A stretch of DNA of 64,000 bases from Oryzias latipes (taxonomy: Eukaryota; Chordata; Actinopteri; Beloniformes; Adrianichthyidae). Made by a program: the position numbers and the translations under genes. The stretch lies in NCBI RefSeq assembly GCF_002234675.1, contig NC_019870.2, positions 5,464,485 through 5,528,484 of the forward strand, given 5' to 3'. Each line of letters starts with the position of its first letter. Positions within the stretch are counted from its first letter, which is position 1. Positions 40,776 through 53,100 of the stretch are shown here, piece after piece. A model generated the notes under the pieces. It was not told the origin of the DNA. It saw nothing but the letters and a program-made list of their open reading frames with translations, and did no database searches.

Positions 40776-43700
40776 ATGGAGCTGAATAGAAAAGAGGCGC
40801 CTTTATATGTAAGTATTTGCACGCTCTGGTCTGTTAGTGACTGGTGTTTGTGGTCTCGAAGAGCGATTTGTTTGGATTGCTCCCACCCCCTCTTGCCTAA
40901 AACAGAAGTAAAGCACTTTCCCAGTCTCCCAGTCTCCTCTGTCAGTTCTCTACTGGTTGCTGTTTTGTGGTGCAGGTGAAACTCAAACCTGGAGGGTTTC
41001 AATCTAAGGGGAAGCCCGCCATTGCTCAAGCTGTTCTGCGATGGATGAGAGCTTCCAAAAGCTTTTAATGGATGTCATCAAGGACTTTCAATGTCTCTTA
41101 TATGCCTGTTTTTTCTTCTGTCTCTGTTCTTTTGTGTGGAAACATGGGTGGGCCAGCCAGTGAAGCATTACCAGATTTCTGGCGAGCAGATTTTCTGAGT
41201 GTTTTGATGTGTCACCATTTTCTTTTTTTTCTGGAGAGCGGGAGGAGGGTGGGGGAGCACTTAAACGCCCCTTTTCTCCATTAGAAGGAAATGGTGTCTC
41301 CACCCTCTCTAAGGTCACAGCGCAACAGAAGCAACTCTCACTGCTGAATGGGATCCAGATTTCAATGCAGAGCTTTGTGCCCACAAGCCCTGGCACATGG
41401 CTGTGACATAAAGGCTGCTATTGTAACACACCTTGTTAAGTTTTACGGTGCACCTCCACACATGTAACGCAGGGTCAGGCCTGCAGCAGATACAGCTGGG
41501 CGAGATCAGTGGGTGGGTAGGCAGAAAGTGCTGGAGTTCCTGTGTTGAAGGAGGTGTTCCTGAGCCAGACTGAGAGGGGATGTTTGTTCAGAAATGAGTA
41601 AAACTGATGGGGATAGAGGTTTCATTCAAGAGTGGATCAAAACGAAATAAAAGGGAATAAAGTAACAAATTCTTGCCTTTGGTATCGCACGCAGTGAACA
41701 CAAGAATAAAGACAAACTTTACTCAAAGATAGCAAAGGAGGGAAAATGGAGAGAAACTCTTAAATGGCACCAAACCTCAACAAAAGTTTATTCCGATTCT
41801 GATATTTCAGGCGTACTAATGTATAAAATCTGAAACCACTTTTCCATTTTACCCAATTCTTTTAATAAATTGGACTTTTGTTATCTCAGTGAGTGAGCGG
41901 CCCTGCAAGAACTGAATGAACTAAATTGTGACCAAATGGAAAACGAATACACAATCCACATGAAAAAATTCCTGTGAGCCATGCACATCATTTATGTGAA
42001 CATCATTGTAGTTTTGTAGCATTCATAGCCCACATTTAGACTAATTAGGACTCCCCCTTTCCTCACTGGTGGGGAATGGGGGCTGCCTCAGAGAAAGATG
42101 TGCTGCTCCCACACTTGTCTCTGAGCAACCAGCAGGTGCTGTATCTTTATATCTGCTTTTGCTTTCTAATGTTACACATATTAAACCAACTGAAAACCTT
42201 ACTGCTCCTGCACGAACCACAACTTGATCACAGTGGAGGTGAGGTTTGAAAGTTTGATTCTAGGGACTTTGCAGTCTGGGGCAAATGCCACTGCCAGGGC
42301 GAGTCTCTTATGGTATTCAGATCCTAGTTGACAAGCCAGACTATGAGTGGTTCTAATGCCACTATTAAAATATTAAAAAATGGATGTGCCTGGACTGATG
42401 TTCCCAGGGCCTTGCCCTTGACCCAGGCCCAGGGTTTGGGCTTGCAGGAAAGTGGCTGGTGGCTGGGCCTGTGTTGGCCCAGTCCCAAAAGATAAAAATG
42501 GGCCTCCTTCCCTCAGGCTCACCACTCCCAAAAAGAACCCAAGGGGCTTTTGGTGTGTATTTCGGTTTGCAGTAAGGAAAGGAGTACTATTTCCACAGGA
42601 AAAAAAAAAAAGGTCTAACCACCAGGACATGGAAGGTTGAGCGGTATCAGTTAAAGATGGTTGGGCTTGCCTTGCCTTGGGTTTGGAGGGGTTGGAGTCT
42701 CTTACTACAGTTGTCTATGGTGAGGGATGGCAAGCTGGTGTCGGTTACCTACTTCAGTCAGCATGTGTTGAGGTTCGAGGTTTAAACCTGTTAAACCAAA
42801 GGGTCCAGTCCCTGCACCCTTGGGTTAGAGACAGGGCGCTTACCTTGTCTTGAGTCATGGGCTGAACAGCAGCACAGAGGGCTCGGCCTACATCAAATCA
42901 ATAATGCCACATTCAAACTGGGCATGTGATGTGCGTTCAAGGACCAGCTGAACACAAATTCTAGAATGTGCTTTTAGCATAAGGTGCTCACACTGGACTG
43001 TCGCTACCTGATTCTAGGGCATGTACTCACAGTTGAAAGATGCTTGATACAAAATGTCAAAGTGGTGCAAATCTCGTGAATCTTGCTCAAGACTTTTCCT
43101 TTCACACCTATATTCTGATAAATAATAGTCTTGCTGTCATTCCGGTCGGGCACAAACGCAAGTATTAGTTTCTTCATGATCAATTTTCAAATGGTTGGCT
43201 GTTGCATGGACTAAAAAGGATGCTACTCATAGGTCTCCACCAAATCTGAGTCCTTGATTGGTAGAGTTCAACTGGTTTAACTTTCAACACGCATTCTATG
43301 GCCACATGCTTTGTACAAAGAGCCAGAGAACTGACTTAAAAACCTGCGTAGCAGCGCGTGAATGCAAGAGTTTTAACGCAGTAGGCGTTACTGTGCATTT
43401 ACATAGACTTTTCTTTGGAAGTGGTCGCTTGTGATCGCGTTGTCGAGGCCGGTATGAACGAAGCATTAGAGGAGTTCTGGAACATGAACAGATTTCTTTT
43501 TAATGGGGGAAGTCAAAGCCCACAAGAATTCCAAAGGAATCTGGAGAAACAGCCTGCCCAGTCTGGGCCTCATCTGTGGAATGGTCTACCTGAGGATGTG
43601 AGGGCCTCATCTACTGTGGAGGTTTTTAAAAAGAAACTAAAGACACACCTTTTTAAATTAGCTTTTAATTAGATTTTATTTCTTTTTATGTTTTATTACA

Positions 43701-44066
43701 TCATTTTAGCATTTTATTTGTTCAATCTACTATTTTTTTTTTACTCTTATATTTTATGATATTTTATCACATATATATTTATTCTTCATTCTATTTACGT
43801 TTTATGATGTTTTATTACATCATTTTATCATTTTATTTGCTTAATCTAGAATTTTTATTCTTGTATCTTATGACATTTTATCATATACATATCTGTTTAA
43901 TCTAGAATTTTACTTGTATACTTTTTATGATATTTTAACACATATTTATTTTATTTCAAATTAGACTGTTTACGAGTGTTTTCTCACCCTCGGCTGGGGT
44001 GTTTGGGTCTATACTGACACCCCTGCCAATAGGAGGACAGGGCAGACGGCGCCTTCTGGTTTCTCT

Positions 44067-44137
<71 letters not shown>

Positions 44138-47100
44138 TTCAATTATTTATTTTCCACTGGTGTTTGTCTTTGCGTATTTTATTGTGCGGGGCTAATTTAA
44201 TGTATTTTATTGTATTTTATTGCATTTGTAATGTATTATGATAATCTGTCAAAACTGTCGAGAGTCATCAACTCCAACATCAAGAAGGGCTTTAACCATT
44301 TTTATGAAGCTGTTTGAAACTGTTGCTGTAAGGTTTTTGTTGATGGAAAAGCAATTTATGAACCACAGCAACGAGGAGTTTGTTGTAGAGATGCTTCTCC
44401 TCCACGTTTCGAGAAGCCATTTAAGATGGCTCAAGCGGATGCCTCATGGGCGCCGCCCTGGGAGGTAATGTGGTCCCGTCCCACTGGGATGAGGCCATGA
44501 CAAAATGCCAGTATGTGCTGGAGGGGCTATGTCTCAGCTGGCCTGGTGGCACTTGGGGGTTCTCCTGGTAGATCTAGGTGGAGTTTCTGTGGAGAAGGAA
44601 AGTCTGGTCTTCTCTGTTTAGACACTGAATAAGTAGAAAGTGACTAAGTGCAGGAGAAGCCTGCCAGTCACGTATGTGATGTGCATACGACTGCAGCCTT
44701 TAAAATGCTGCAGACTTGACTTGTATTCTGGGAACTGTATTATGCAACACTAAGTTGTCACTTTAAAGAAGCAGGCCCCACAGGAGTTTTACTGAAAGCC
44801 TGTAATTATTAGTTTTGCAGCCGATTAAATCAGAGGTATGTGTGTCGTTTGAGAAAAGGCCCCAACATGATGCTCTCCGTCACCCTCAAGGTTTCAGTGA
44901 GTTTATTTTAAGTCTGCTTAAATAGCCTCAAGCGTCACTGTATTATTGTAAGGCTTTATTTAAATCTTTTGACTTTGAAGCAGTCTTATATAACTCTAAA
45001 AACACTTTCTTTGTGAATTTTAACAGCATCATTGGTGCGTTTGGAAGTTTTTCAGAGTGCAACAAGCCTCGAGCTTTTCTTCTCTACATGTGACGTAGGT
45101 TCAATGAAAACAGTTATTTTATAGCGTCATCCTTGGATGACAGTTGACTGTGGAGCTCAATTTGTCTTGATGAAAAGGGTGCATAGCTGTGAAAAGCTAA
45201 CGTCCGGCCGCCTCCCCGCTGAAGAAGAAGACTTGTTATTGGAGCTGTTTTTGTTGTTGCAGCAGGAGCTATCTTGCTCCCCTGACGTCACTTGTGTGTT
45301 GACTCAGGAGATCACGGCAAAGAGCCCCAGCGTTGATGACTTCTGGTCTCCTGGAGACCAGAAAGTAGATCTGACACTGTTTTTCCCCAATGAATGAAAA
45401 GAAAAACATCACTGGAGTCCAAAACTATTTCACTTGTGTGACGGGTATCTAGTTTCTGCATGAAGGAAAGCCTTAAACAAACCACCTGTCAGGTATATCA
45501 CATATCAACACATTCCTGTTAAGGTGGTATTTCTAATTAGCCTGCAGTCCAAAAATGTATCAGGCTTAAAACTGCCCATATGGGAGGCGTTAGGTGAAAC
45601 TACAAGGTGTTTAATTCCATGTCACTGGATCAGGTTGTGTAGTGACAACACTGTGAGAAAGGACCATAGATCACACGAGTCTGATGTTTTATAGCCACAA
45701 TGGTGACTTGTTCCTCCTCAGGGTTGAGGAGCTGCAGTCCAGACAGATCCTTGTGATCAAATTGTGTCTGTAATTTTATCTTCTGCAGACTGTTGGGACA
45801 ATAATGTGGCTGTTCTTTCATATATTTCCTTGGAGCCTTAAAGTCACAACAGAAGAAATAAAATGGTGTTCCTGGGATTTAAAAAGGCATGTAGGGGTAC
45901 TTTATTTGACTCAGATTCTTAATAAGATGTATGAAAAACAATTGTGTATATATGAAAATAGAAAATGGTTTACTTCCAACTCCAACCAAAAGAAGTCAAC
46001 TCGGTGGCCATTTTTTGACAACATGGACACCGCCATGTTGAAACCAGACAATGTCAATAAGCAGTGATTGGTCCAAATCAGTTGAAACACTGTTTCTATG
46101 GCAACCACTCTCGCCATTCAGGAGTGAGCTTGTTAGAATTCCATACCTCTATCCCATTTCAAATGTTGGACATAGGGGGTGGGGCCAGCAGGAACCAGAT
46201 TTATTGAGGCATCGGATTGGCTACCGTACAACTTAAACAACTTTCACTACAGAATAAATATCAAGAAAAAAAATCAGATTAGCAAGAACATGTTAAAAAA
46301 AGGTAGGAAAGCAAGAATGGTTATTCTGAAATATAGAATAACTAACAGCTGTTTATTTCTCTTTATTTTGGCTTCTTTGAGCCAGCTGGTACTTCCTGTT
46401 TGGAACATTAGGGGGGAGGGATCACTCAGTCCAGTTCTGATGTACAGTCAATATGAAAAAACACAGCTTTCATTTGATAATATGCACTGAATGGTATGTC
46501 ATAACACATCTCTAATGGACTCGTCCAAACAAACTGACAGTTTTCAAAAAAGAGAAAAGACGTTCAATCTGACCTTCTTTTACAAAAATGAAGGGAATCA
46601 AGTGTTATTTTTTTTCTTTAAATTATCTTTTATTTAGTATCTTTTTTTGTGACTGTAACACACCCTCTTGGTACAAAAATTACTGTTTCTCCTGTAAGTG
46701 GATGAGTATCAACCAGCCATTATTTTGCTTGTCGTAGTTTAGTTTTTTGTTTTGTTTTAAAGTTTTAAAAAAATGCACCTGTGTTTTTCAATTTTTAAGT
46801 GATCAGATTAAAATGTTGTATTTCATATTCCATAGTAAAGGTGATTTTATTTTTTGTTTGTTTTTAAAAAAAAAGTTTATAAGCTTGGGGTGAGTGTGTC
46901 TGCAAGTTAGGGTTTTCTTTACTTAACCTTTTCTGTCTTAACTGTCTGAAAAAAGAGGTGTTTTACATCCTTGTTTGAGTTTTTAGTCAAAGAGGATATA
47001 AGTAAAAAAAACAACAACCTAGGTCTGAAGTCTGGATTCAATCAGGAAGTGAGGTGCCACCGCTTTAATGAACTCCAGCATCGCTGCACCTGTGGGTGGA

Positions 47101-50100
47101 ATGTGAGCAACTGAATGGGAGGAGCAGGAGGGGGTTGCATTCCCCGTGGCTCCATCCCCACCAGGTGTTGGTGTGTCACCTGTGCAGCGGACTCAGAAGG
47201 ACACGCAGCATTTGAAGAGAGGGGAGCAAGCAGAGACAAAGCGACTGTTTCAGCCACACAAATGTAGTCCGAATCCACATAAAGAAAAATGTCTATCCCC
47301 ACCATTGACTGTACACGAGAACTGAGCTGAGTGACCCCGCCCCCCTCGCATTCCAAACAGGAAATAACCATGGGCTCTAAGAAGCCAAAATCTCAAAAAA
47401 AAGACCTCATTGAGAGAAAAACAGCTTTTATTCAATCATTCTGTCAGAATAACCTTTCTTGCTGCAATACCTGTTTTTTTTAAACATTTTTTTGCTAATC
47501 TTATTTTTTTCCTCATAATTTTTTCCATAGTGCAAGTCATTAAAGTTATAAACTGACCAATCAGATGCCTCGATAAAAGCATGTGTGCTCATTTTGAAAG
47601 TTCAAAACATGCTGCTTTCAAGGTGAAAGGGGTGTGGATCTCCAACAAGCTCACTCCCGACTGGCAGGACTGGTTGCCATAGAAACGATGACTCGGAGTA
47701 AGCCATTCTCTGATGTCGCACTCACTCTGGGTCCAGATATCATGTACAGTCAATGATCTCCACATAAAAGCTTTGACCCAACAGATACAGTGGGAACATG
47801 AGAAGAACTGCTCGCATCAAGGCCAAAAATTAAAGCACAATTTAGATTAAAAATGGAATCCTAGCATGTCTAAAGTAGCAGTTTTTGATTATAAATTCAT
47901 GGATGTAGAGGCAAATGGATGCTTCCTGTAAATTTTAGAATGATTAAAAGCGATCACATTTCTTCTGACCTCATCTGTTCTCCTCCAGAAGCATCCTCAA
48001 AGCAAATGTTGCATCTATCGTTCTCATCCTTACCATGAAACCATACCGCTGCTCACAAATTCTCACTTTTGACATCAGTCTAGCTTTCACAACTATCACT
48101 AATATTCCCTAATTCACTAATTTCATTGGGACTCATCAGTTTGATTCCTCTGTGCTTTCTACAACTCTGCACATGCCAGTTTTTCTTAAAAATGAACCTA
48201 GAAAACTTCTTCTCAATTCCTTAGACATAATCTCCCTCTTCAAGATTTTAGCAATAACACTAATTTCACTTTTTTTTTTCTTTTTTTTTTAAACACTTCT
48301 CTAAATGATTATTACAAAAATCCAAAGGTAAAATGCAGAATTATTCATCCTTTTGAATGATTCTTTTGAAGGAACTTCTGTGAATTATTTTAATTTTATC
48401 TCTATTCCTCAAGAGGCAACTTTTAAAACCAGGACATCAGTCAAGACCAGAACAAGAACAGTGTTTGAGGATCCCAGCCAGATTAGAAAACTCTAAAAGC
48501 AATTTCCTCAAAACATAAAAATAGAAGATCAAGATGTTGCACAAGATGAAACCCCAAACACTCAGCCATAACACAAAGTCAATCAGGCGTAAATTATTAA
48601 ACTCAGTCAAGTGATTTGAGTTGTTGGGTAATCTGGGGGAAGAATAACAGTCACTTCTGTTGGACAATGTTTTGGAAGCAGCTGATCTAGTGCAGCTGCT
48701 TCACTTATTTTGGTGGAGACGCGTAACAGCGAATGTGAGTGATGGAGAGGAAGCCGGGCTTGTTTAAAGAGGTTTGAGTTTGTGTACACATAGCAGGAAT
48801 GTCAGCAATTAAATGTTTCTGCTTGTGTTTTCAGAAGCTGAAGGATCCACAGCTGGATATCTTCAGATTATGTTGCATGGGGGAAAACATCCTAAATAGC
48901 ATGTATGAATGTAGCCTCCATGTACATTTGGATAGAAACGTCTTTGTTTGTTTAGGAGCAGTGAAGCCAAAAAAAATAAAAGCGCCCTGGCAGCAGCAAG
49001 TTTCTCTGAGTCAACAGCTTGGAGATCCACCTTTAATAACACGTAGTCTTCATTTCCTGTCAGTATGAGGAATTTTGGCCCATTCTTCTCTCCAACATTA
49101 CCTCACTTCATCAGGTTGTTTTCATTTGCTTACACAGAGCTGTCTTAAAGACCAACGGCATCATTTTAGCTGTTCTGACGCCTGAACTTTTGTGTCACCC
49201 TTGTCTTGTTGCACAGTTTCATTCCCCAAACATTTTAGACAGAGCATTATTTTTTTCTCACTTTTTCTTCCAAGCAGTTGTTCAGTATTTGTCCTGAATT
49301 CCTTATAAGGGCTCAAATGCTGAAATATTTAAAGATCCACTCCATCTATTGATGTATTTTCAACGTTTTCCCAGTGGTCCTTTGATTATAACTATGCTGT
49401 TTTAAGCTGAAAACCTGTCTTTCCCGAGGACAAAGTTTCTCCAGGAGTTCATTAGAAATTTGCTTTGTCGTGGAGCGTTGGCGTGGAGCAACTCTGCCTC
49501 CTCTTCCCCTCCCCATTGCTGAGATCTGAGAGCTTGTAGCCCGCCCAGCGTATTTTCTTCGTCACACAAAAGCTCTTTTTCAAACTGCATTTTTACGTCT
49601 GCCACAACTATTTGAATCAAAAACATACTCCAATGCATATTTTAGCGTAATGTGTTTGACATATGTCCCTTCATCGTCAGAAAAATGGGGCGGTGTTGTC
49701 TAATAGTACTTTTTCTTTCCTCATTTCAGGGACAGGTGGAGGCTCAGATAATATTACAAGCAAGAGCTCCTGTGGACGCAGAGTTTTACGTGGTGACAAA
49801 AGGCTCCAGACTTACACATGTAACCCCTGCAACAGCATGCGAAGACGGGCGGACTCTCCGCTTCACTGTTCCAGGTACTTTCCTGACTCTGCATCACCTG
49901 CTACCCCCTTTGTTTGTCACCGTTTAACCAATCCCTTGAGTTAAAAAAAAACCAAAACATTCATTTGATCCTCCACAGGTCATGACCTCGTGGAAGCTGT
50001 GTCAGTCACACCCTACATTTGCACAAAGGATCAAGTTAATCCATGTCAGGGTCAGACGACCCTTCAATATGTCAGGGATCTTGCCCAGGAAACAGCTGAG

Positions 50101-53100
50101 TACTTAAGTGCAAACATTAAGCAGCTTGACCTTCAGAACTACAGCGATATCCTGAAGAGGTTTCCTGCTTTGGGACTGGCCGTGGATGAGGAAGTCTGTG
50201 ATGGACTGTCAGACTGCAGACGAAGTTCAGGCAGTGAGGCCGATGTGACCCAGCTGGATGAGGGGATCACACAAGCCCTGGCTAACATGGATTACCCTTG
50301 GCAGTGGGAAGGCAAAGACAGTCAGCCCGGAGAAGGTAAAGCAAAGTGCAAACCATGTGTCGGGGTCAGAGGGGTACATTTGTAGATGCCTCAGGGTTGT
50401 TCACTCGTCACTGATATCTTATGGCACCTCTAGGCCCAAATGGGCTTATACAATGATTTAGACCTGGAGCTAAATTCCAAAGTTCCTCTAAATCGAGGAG
50501 GTTCATAAAATTCAAAATACCATTTTTGTTTTTTTGTAGAGGGAATCCCCTCTACAAAAAATCTGCTTTAGCCCGGTCTAGTCAGACACTGGCCGCTATA
50601 TTAACAGCATTCATATAAGAGATACTCCAAAGTGGGAGGATTACGCATTTATGCAAAAGTTGGTTTTCACTTCACACAGTCCTGTAAAAAATGAATAGAA
50701 TCATTTACTACTTAGAAGCTGATCTGAGCACAACTCTCTCATCACATCCTCTTTTACTCAGGACCAGCCACAGGCAGATCGGGTGTAAAGACAGAGCAAT
50801 TACTGCTATTAATCCTGATCTGGGAGATCAGACCCGTCTTTTTCAACTATATGAACTGCAGCAATCTTCCAGTATGCATCAGCTCTTCATCTTTGCACTA
50901 AAGTTGAAATATAGTGTTATTGTGTAATTATCTTGTGTTATTATGACAAAGGCAGTCCTGCACTGCAAATCTTTTATGGGGCTCACAAAATCACAACAAA
51001 CATGTCAGGGATATCTAAAGAAAGTTTAGAAATTATTATGGGATGGCTACTTTTCACATTCTCCCGCAATATGGGAAATTAATGTTTTGTTCAAGCAATT
51101 TTTGTGAAATTTTACAGACATGCCACCAGATTAAAGGGTCTATATCATGCTTTTGTTAAGCCTTTTGGAGAAAAATATATTAATCTATACAATAATAGTT
51201 TACTTTAATGAAGTATTAATTATTTTCACTGCTAATTTTCCTATCCAGATGTAAGACGACTCTATCTCTGAGGCTCCGTCCGCCTTTTAATCCTTGTGGG
51301 TCCCGACCATTTCATGGCGTCATCCTAAAGCCGGCCTCAGCAGGGTGTCTGCGTTTCACCCACAATACAAAAAACATCGGAACTTTTGCAAAGACAGATT
51401 TGTATAATGTGCATATAAATGAAACCATTTTAGACAATCACTGCTTCTATGGTTTTCAATGTATCCCCTCCTCTAGCGTCATTGGGAAGCTACTTAAGGA
51501 AAAAAAGTTTGATTTAAAAGTTGATGATTTTGAATGACTTTGGCATGGTGAGCTTGCAAAAGTAATCGTTCCCTTTTTCTTGCACATTTTTTACCGTAGT
51601 TTTGAGGAAAATTCATACATGAATGGTTGTCTTAAGCTGAACAAACTATGACACATGATATGAACATATCAGGAATACATATGTATATGTACATATCCTC
51701 TGCCAAGGAAATCCAAAAGTTTACTTTTGCTAATTTTTCTAAAAATGACATAGACCCATTCATCACCCCCAAACAAACAAAAAATAAAATGGTTGCTATG
51801 GAGGTAAAACCAATAGGAAAGCCACCATTTAAATAAAAAAAAGGTGTTCCAACCTTATCAGGGGATAAGAATAAGGTGTGTGTAGCAGCTGCTCAGCCAG
51901 AGAGGCTGGGTCAAAAGAAAGCAGGGGCGGGTATTGCCTGGACCATTACAATGCCGCTCACAGCTTCAATTGATAATTCCTTTAAAACTGATATTTTCCT
52001 TTGAAGCTGTTTTATCAGCTCAACCTTAAGAGTAAACCAGGATTTAAGGAATCTCATAATGCTTCTTAAATTTTAGAATAATTATGACAAAGAACAGAAT
52101 TTCTTATAATAAAAAATCCTTCTGACTACTAGAAATGCAAATTTGTCCTGTGTAGAGGACAACTATAAACTTGAATATCTTCCAACTACTGTATAATAGT
52201 GGATTAACTTATTTTTGTATCTACATAGGACATTTGGGGCTTTACAATGATGCCAAATGTGAAGGGGTGGGGCTCTTGGATTTGTAGTTTAGATGGTTTA
52301 TAACCCTTGTGCTATCCTAGGCACTTTACCATTGGGAGTTGGGTCATCTAGACCCACTAGACAGTGCTCTGAACCTTTTTTCTTCAATGATTTGTGATCT
52401 TCACTGGTGTCCATGGATTACATGAAATCTTTCCACCTTTATCCACCTTTGTCATGGTAGGGAGAACACGTCAATGCAAGGGTGGGGTCATCTAAGATAG
52501 CACAAAGGTTAAAAAAAGTGTTCACTGGACATTTTTTCTCTGGTCGTCAGAAGGTCAAAATAAACTCTTGGTGCCCATTTGAAGAAAACTAAATATACTA
52601 TCTAAAGCCTTTAAACATTAAGCATCAGGAAGGAAAATATTAAAAAAGCTCACAAAATTTAATGTCATGGGTTTTTTGCACCATGTTTTAACTTTCAAAC
52701 GAAGCCTTTGCAAAAATAAAACAAAAAAACATGCCTGACGCCACGACTTGTGGATGTCCTGCTGCAGACGGAAACCGTCCACAATGACCAGTGTGCAAGT
52801 GTGGCCCCGATTTGCTTAAAGCAATCAAATGTTCATGCAAATCACAAAGGCAAAGCAGCGATTCCCCCTGCTGTAGTGTCGTATCTGCAGCGGTGTGACA
52901 ATGACATTTTTGTTTGTTGGCCTTTGATGGAGGAGTGTGCGCAGCATTTGCTCTCGCTGTTCGTCAGAACTGGGTCACTGTTAATGGCAGCATTGTGGGG
53001 CTGAAAGAAGAGTTTCAGATTTCCTTTGGTTCACATCAACCATCTCTGTGATGTTTTTATATTCAAGAGGAAACGGGCGAGGAGAAAATTACCCGTTTTC

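Noticed and set aside
40761-40979. Longer reading of the arhgef28 first coding exon through its donor
   Set aside because: The frame simply reads into the intron past TAT|GTAAGT. The splice to 49730 continues the family sequence (PLY then GQVEAQ).
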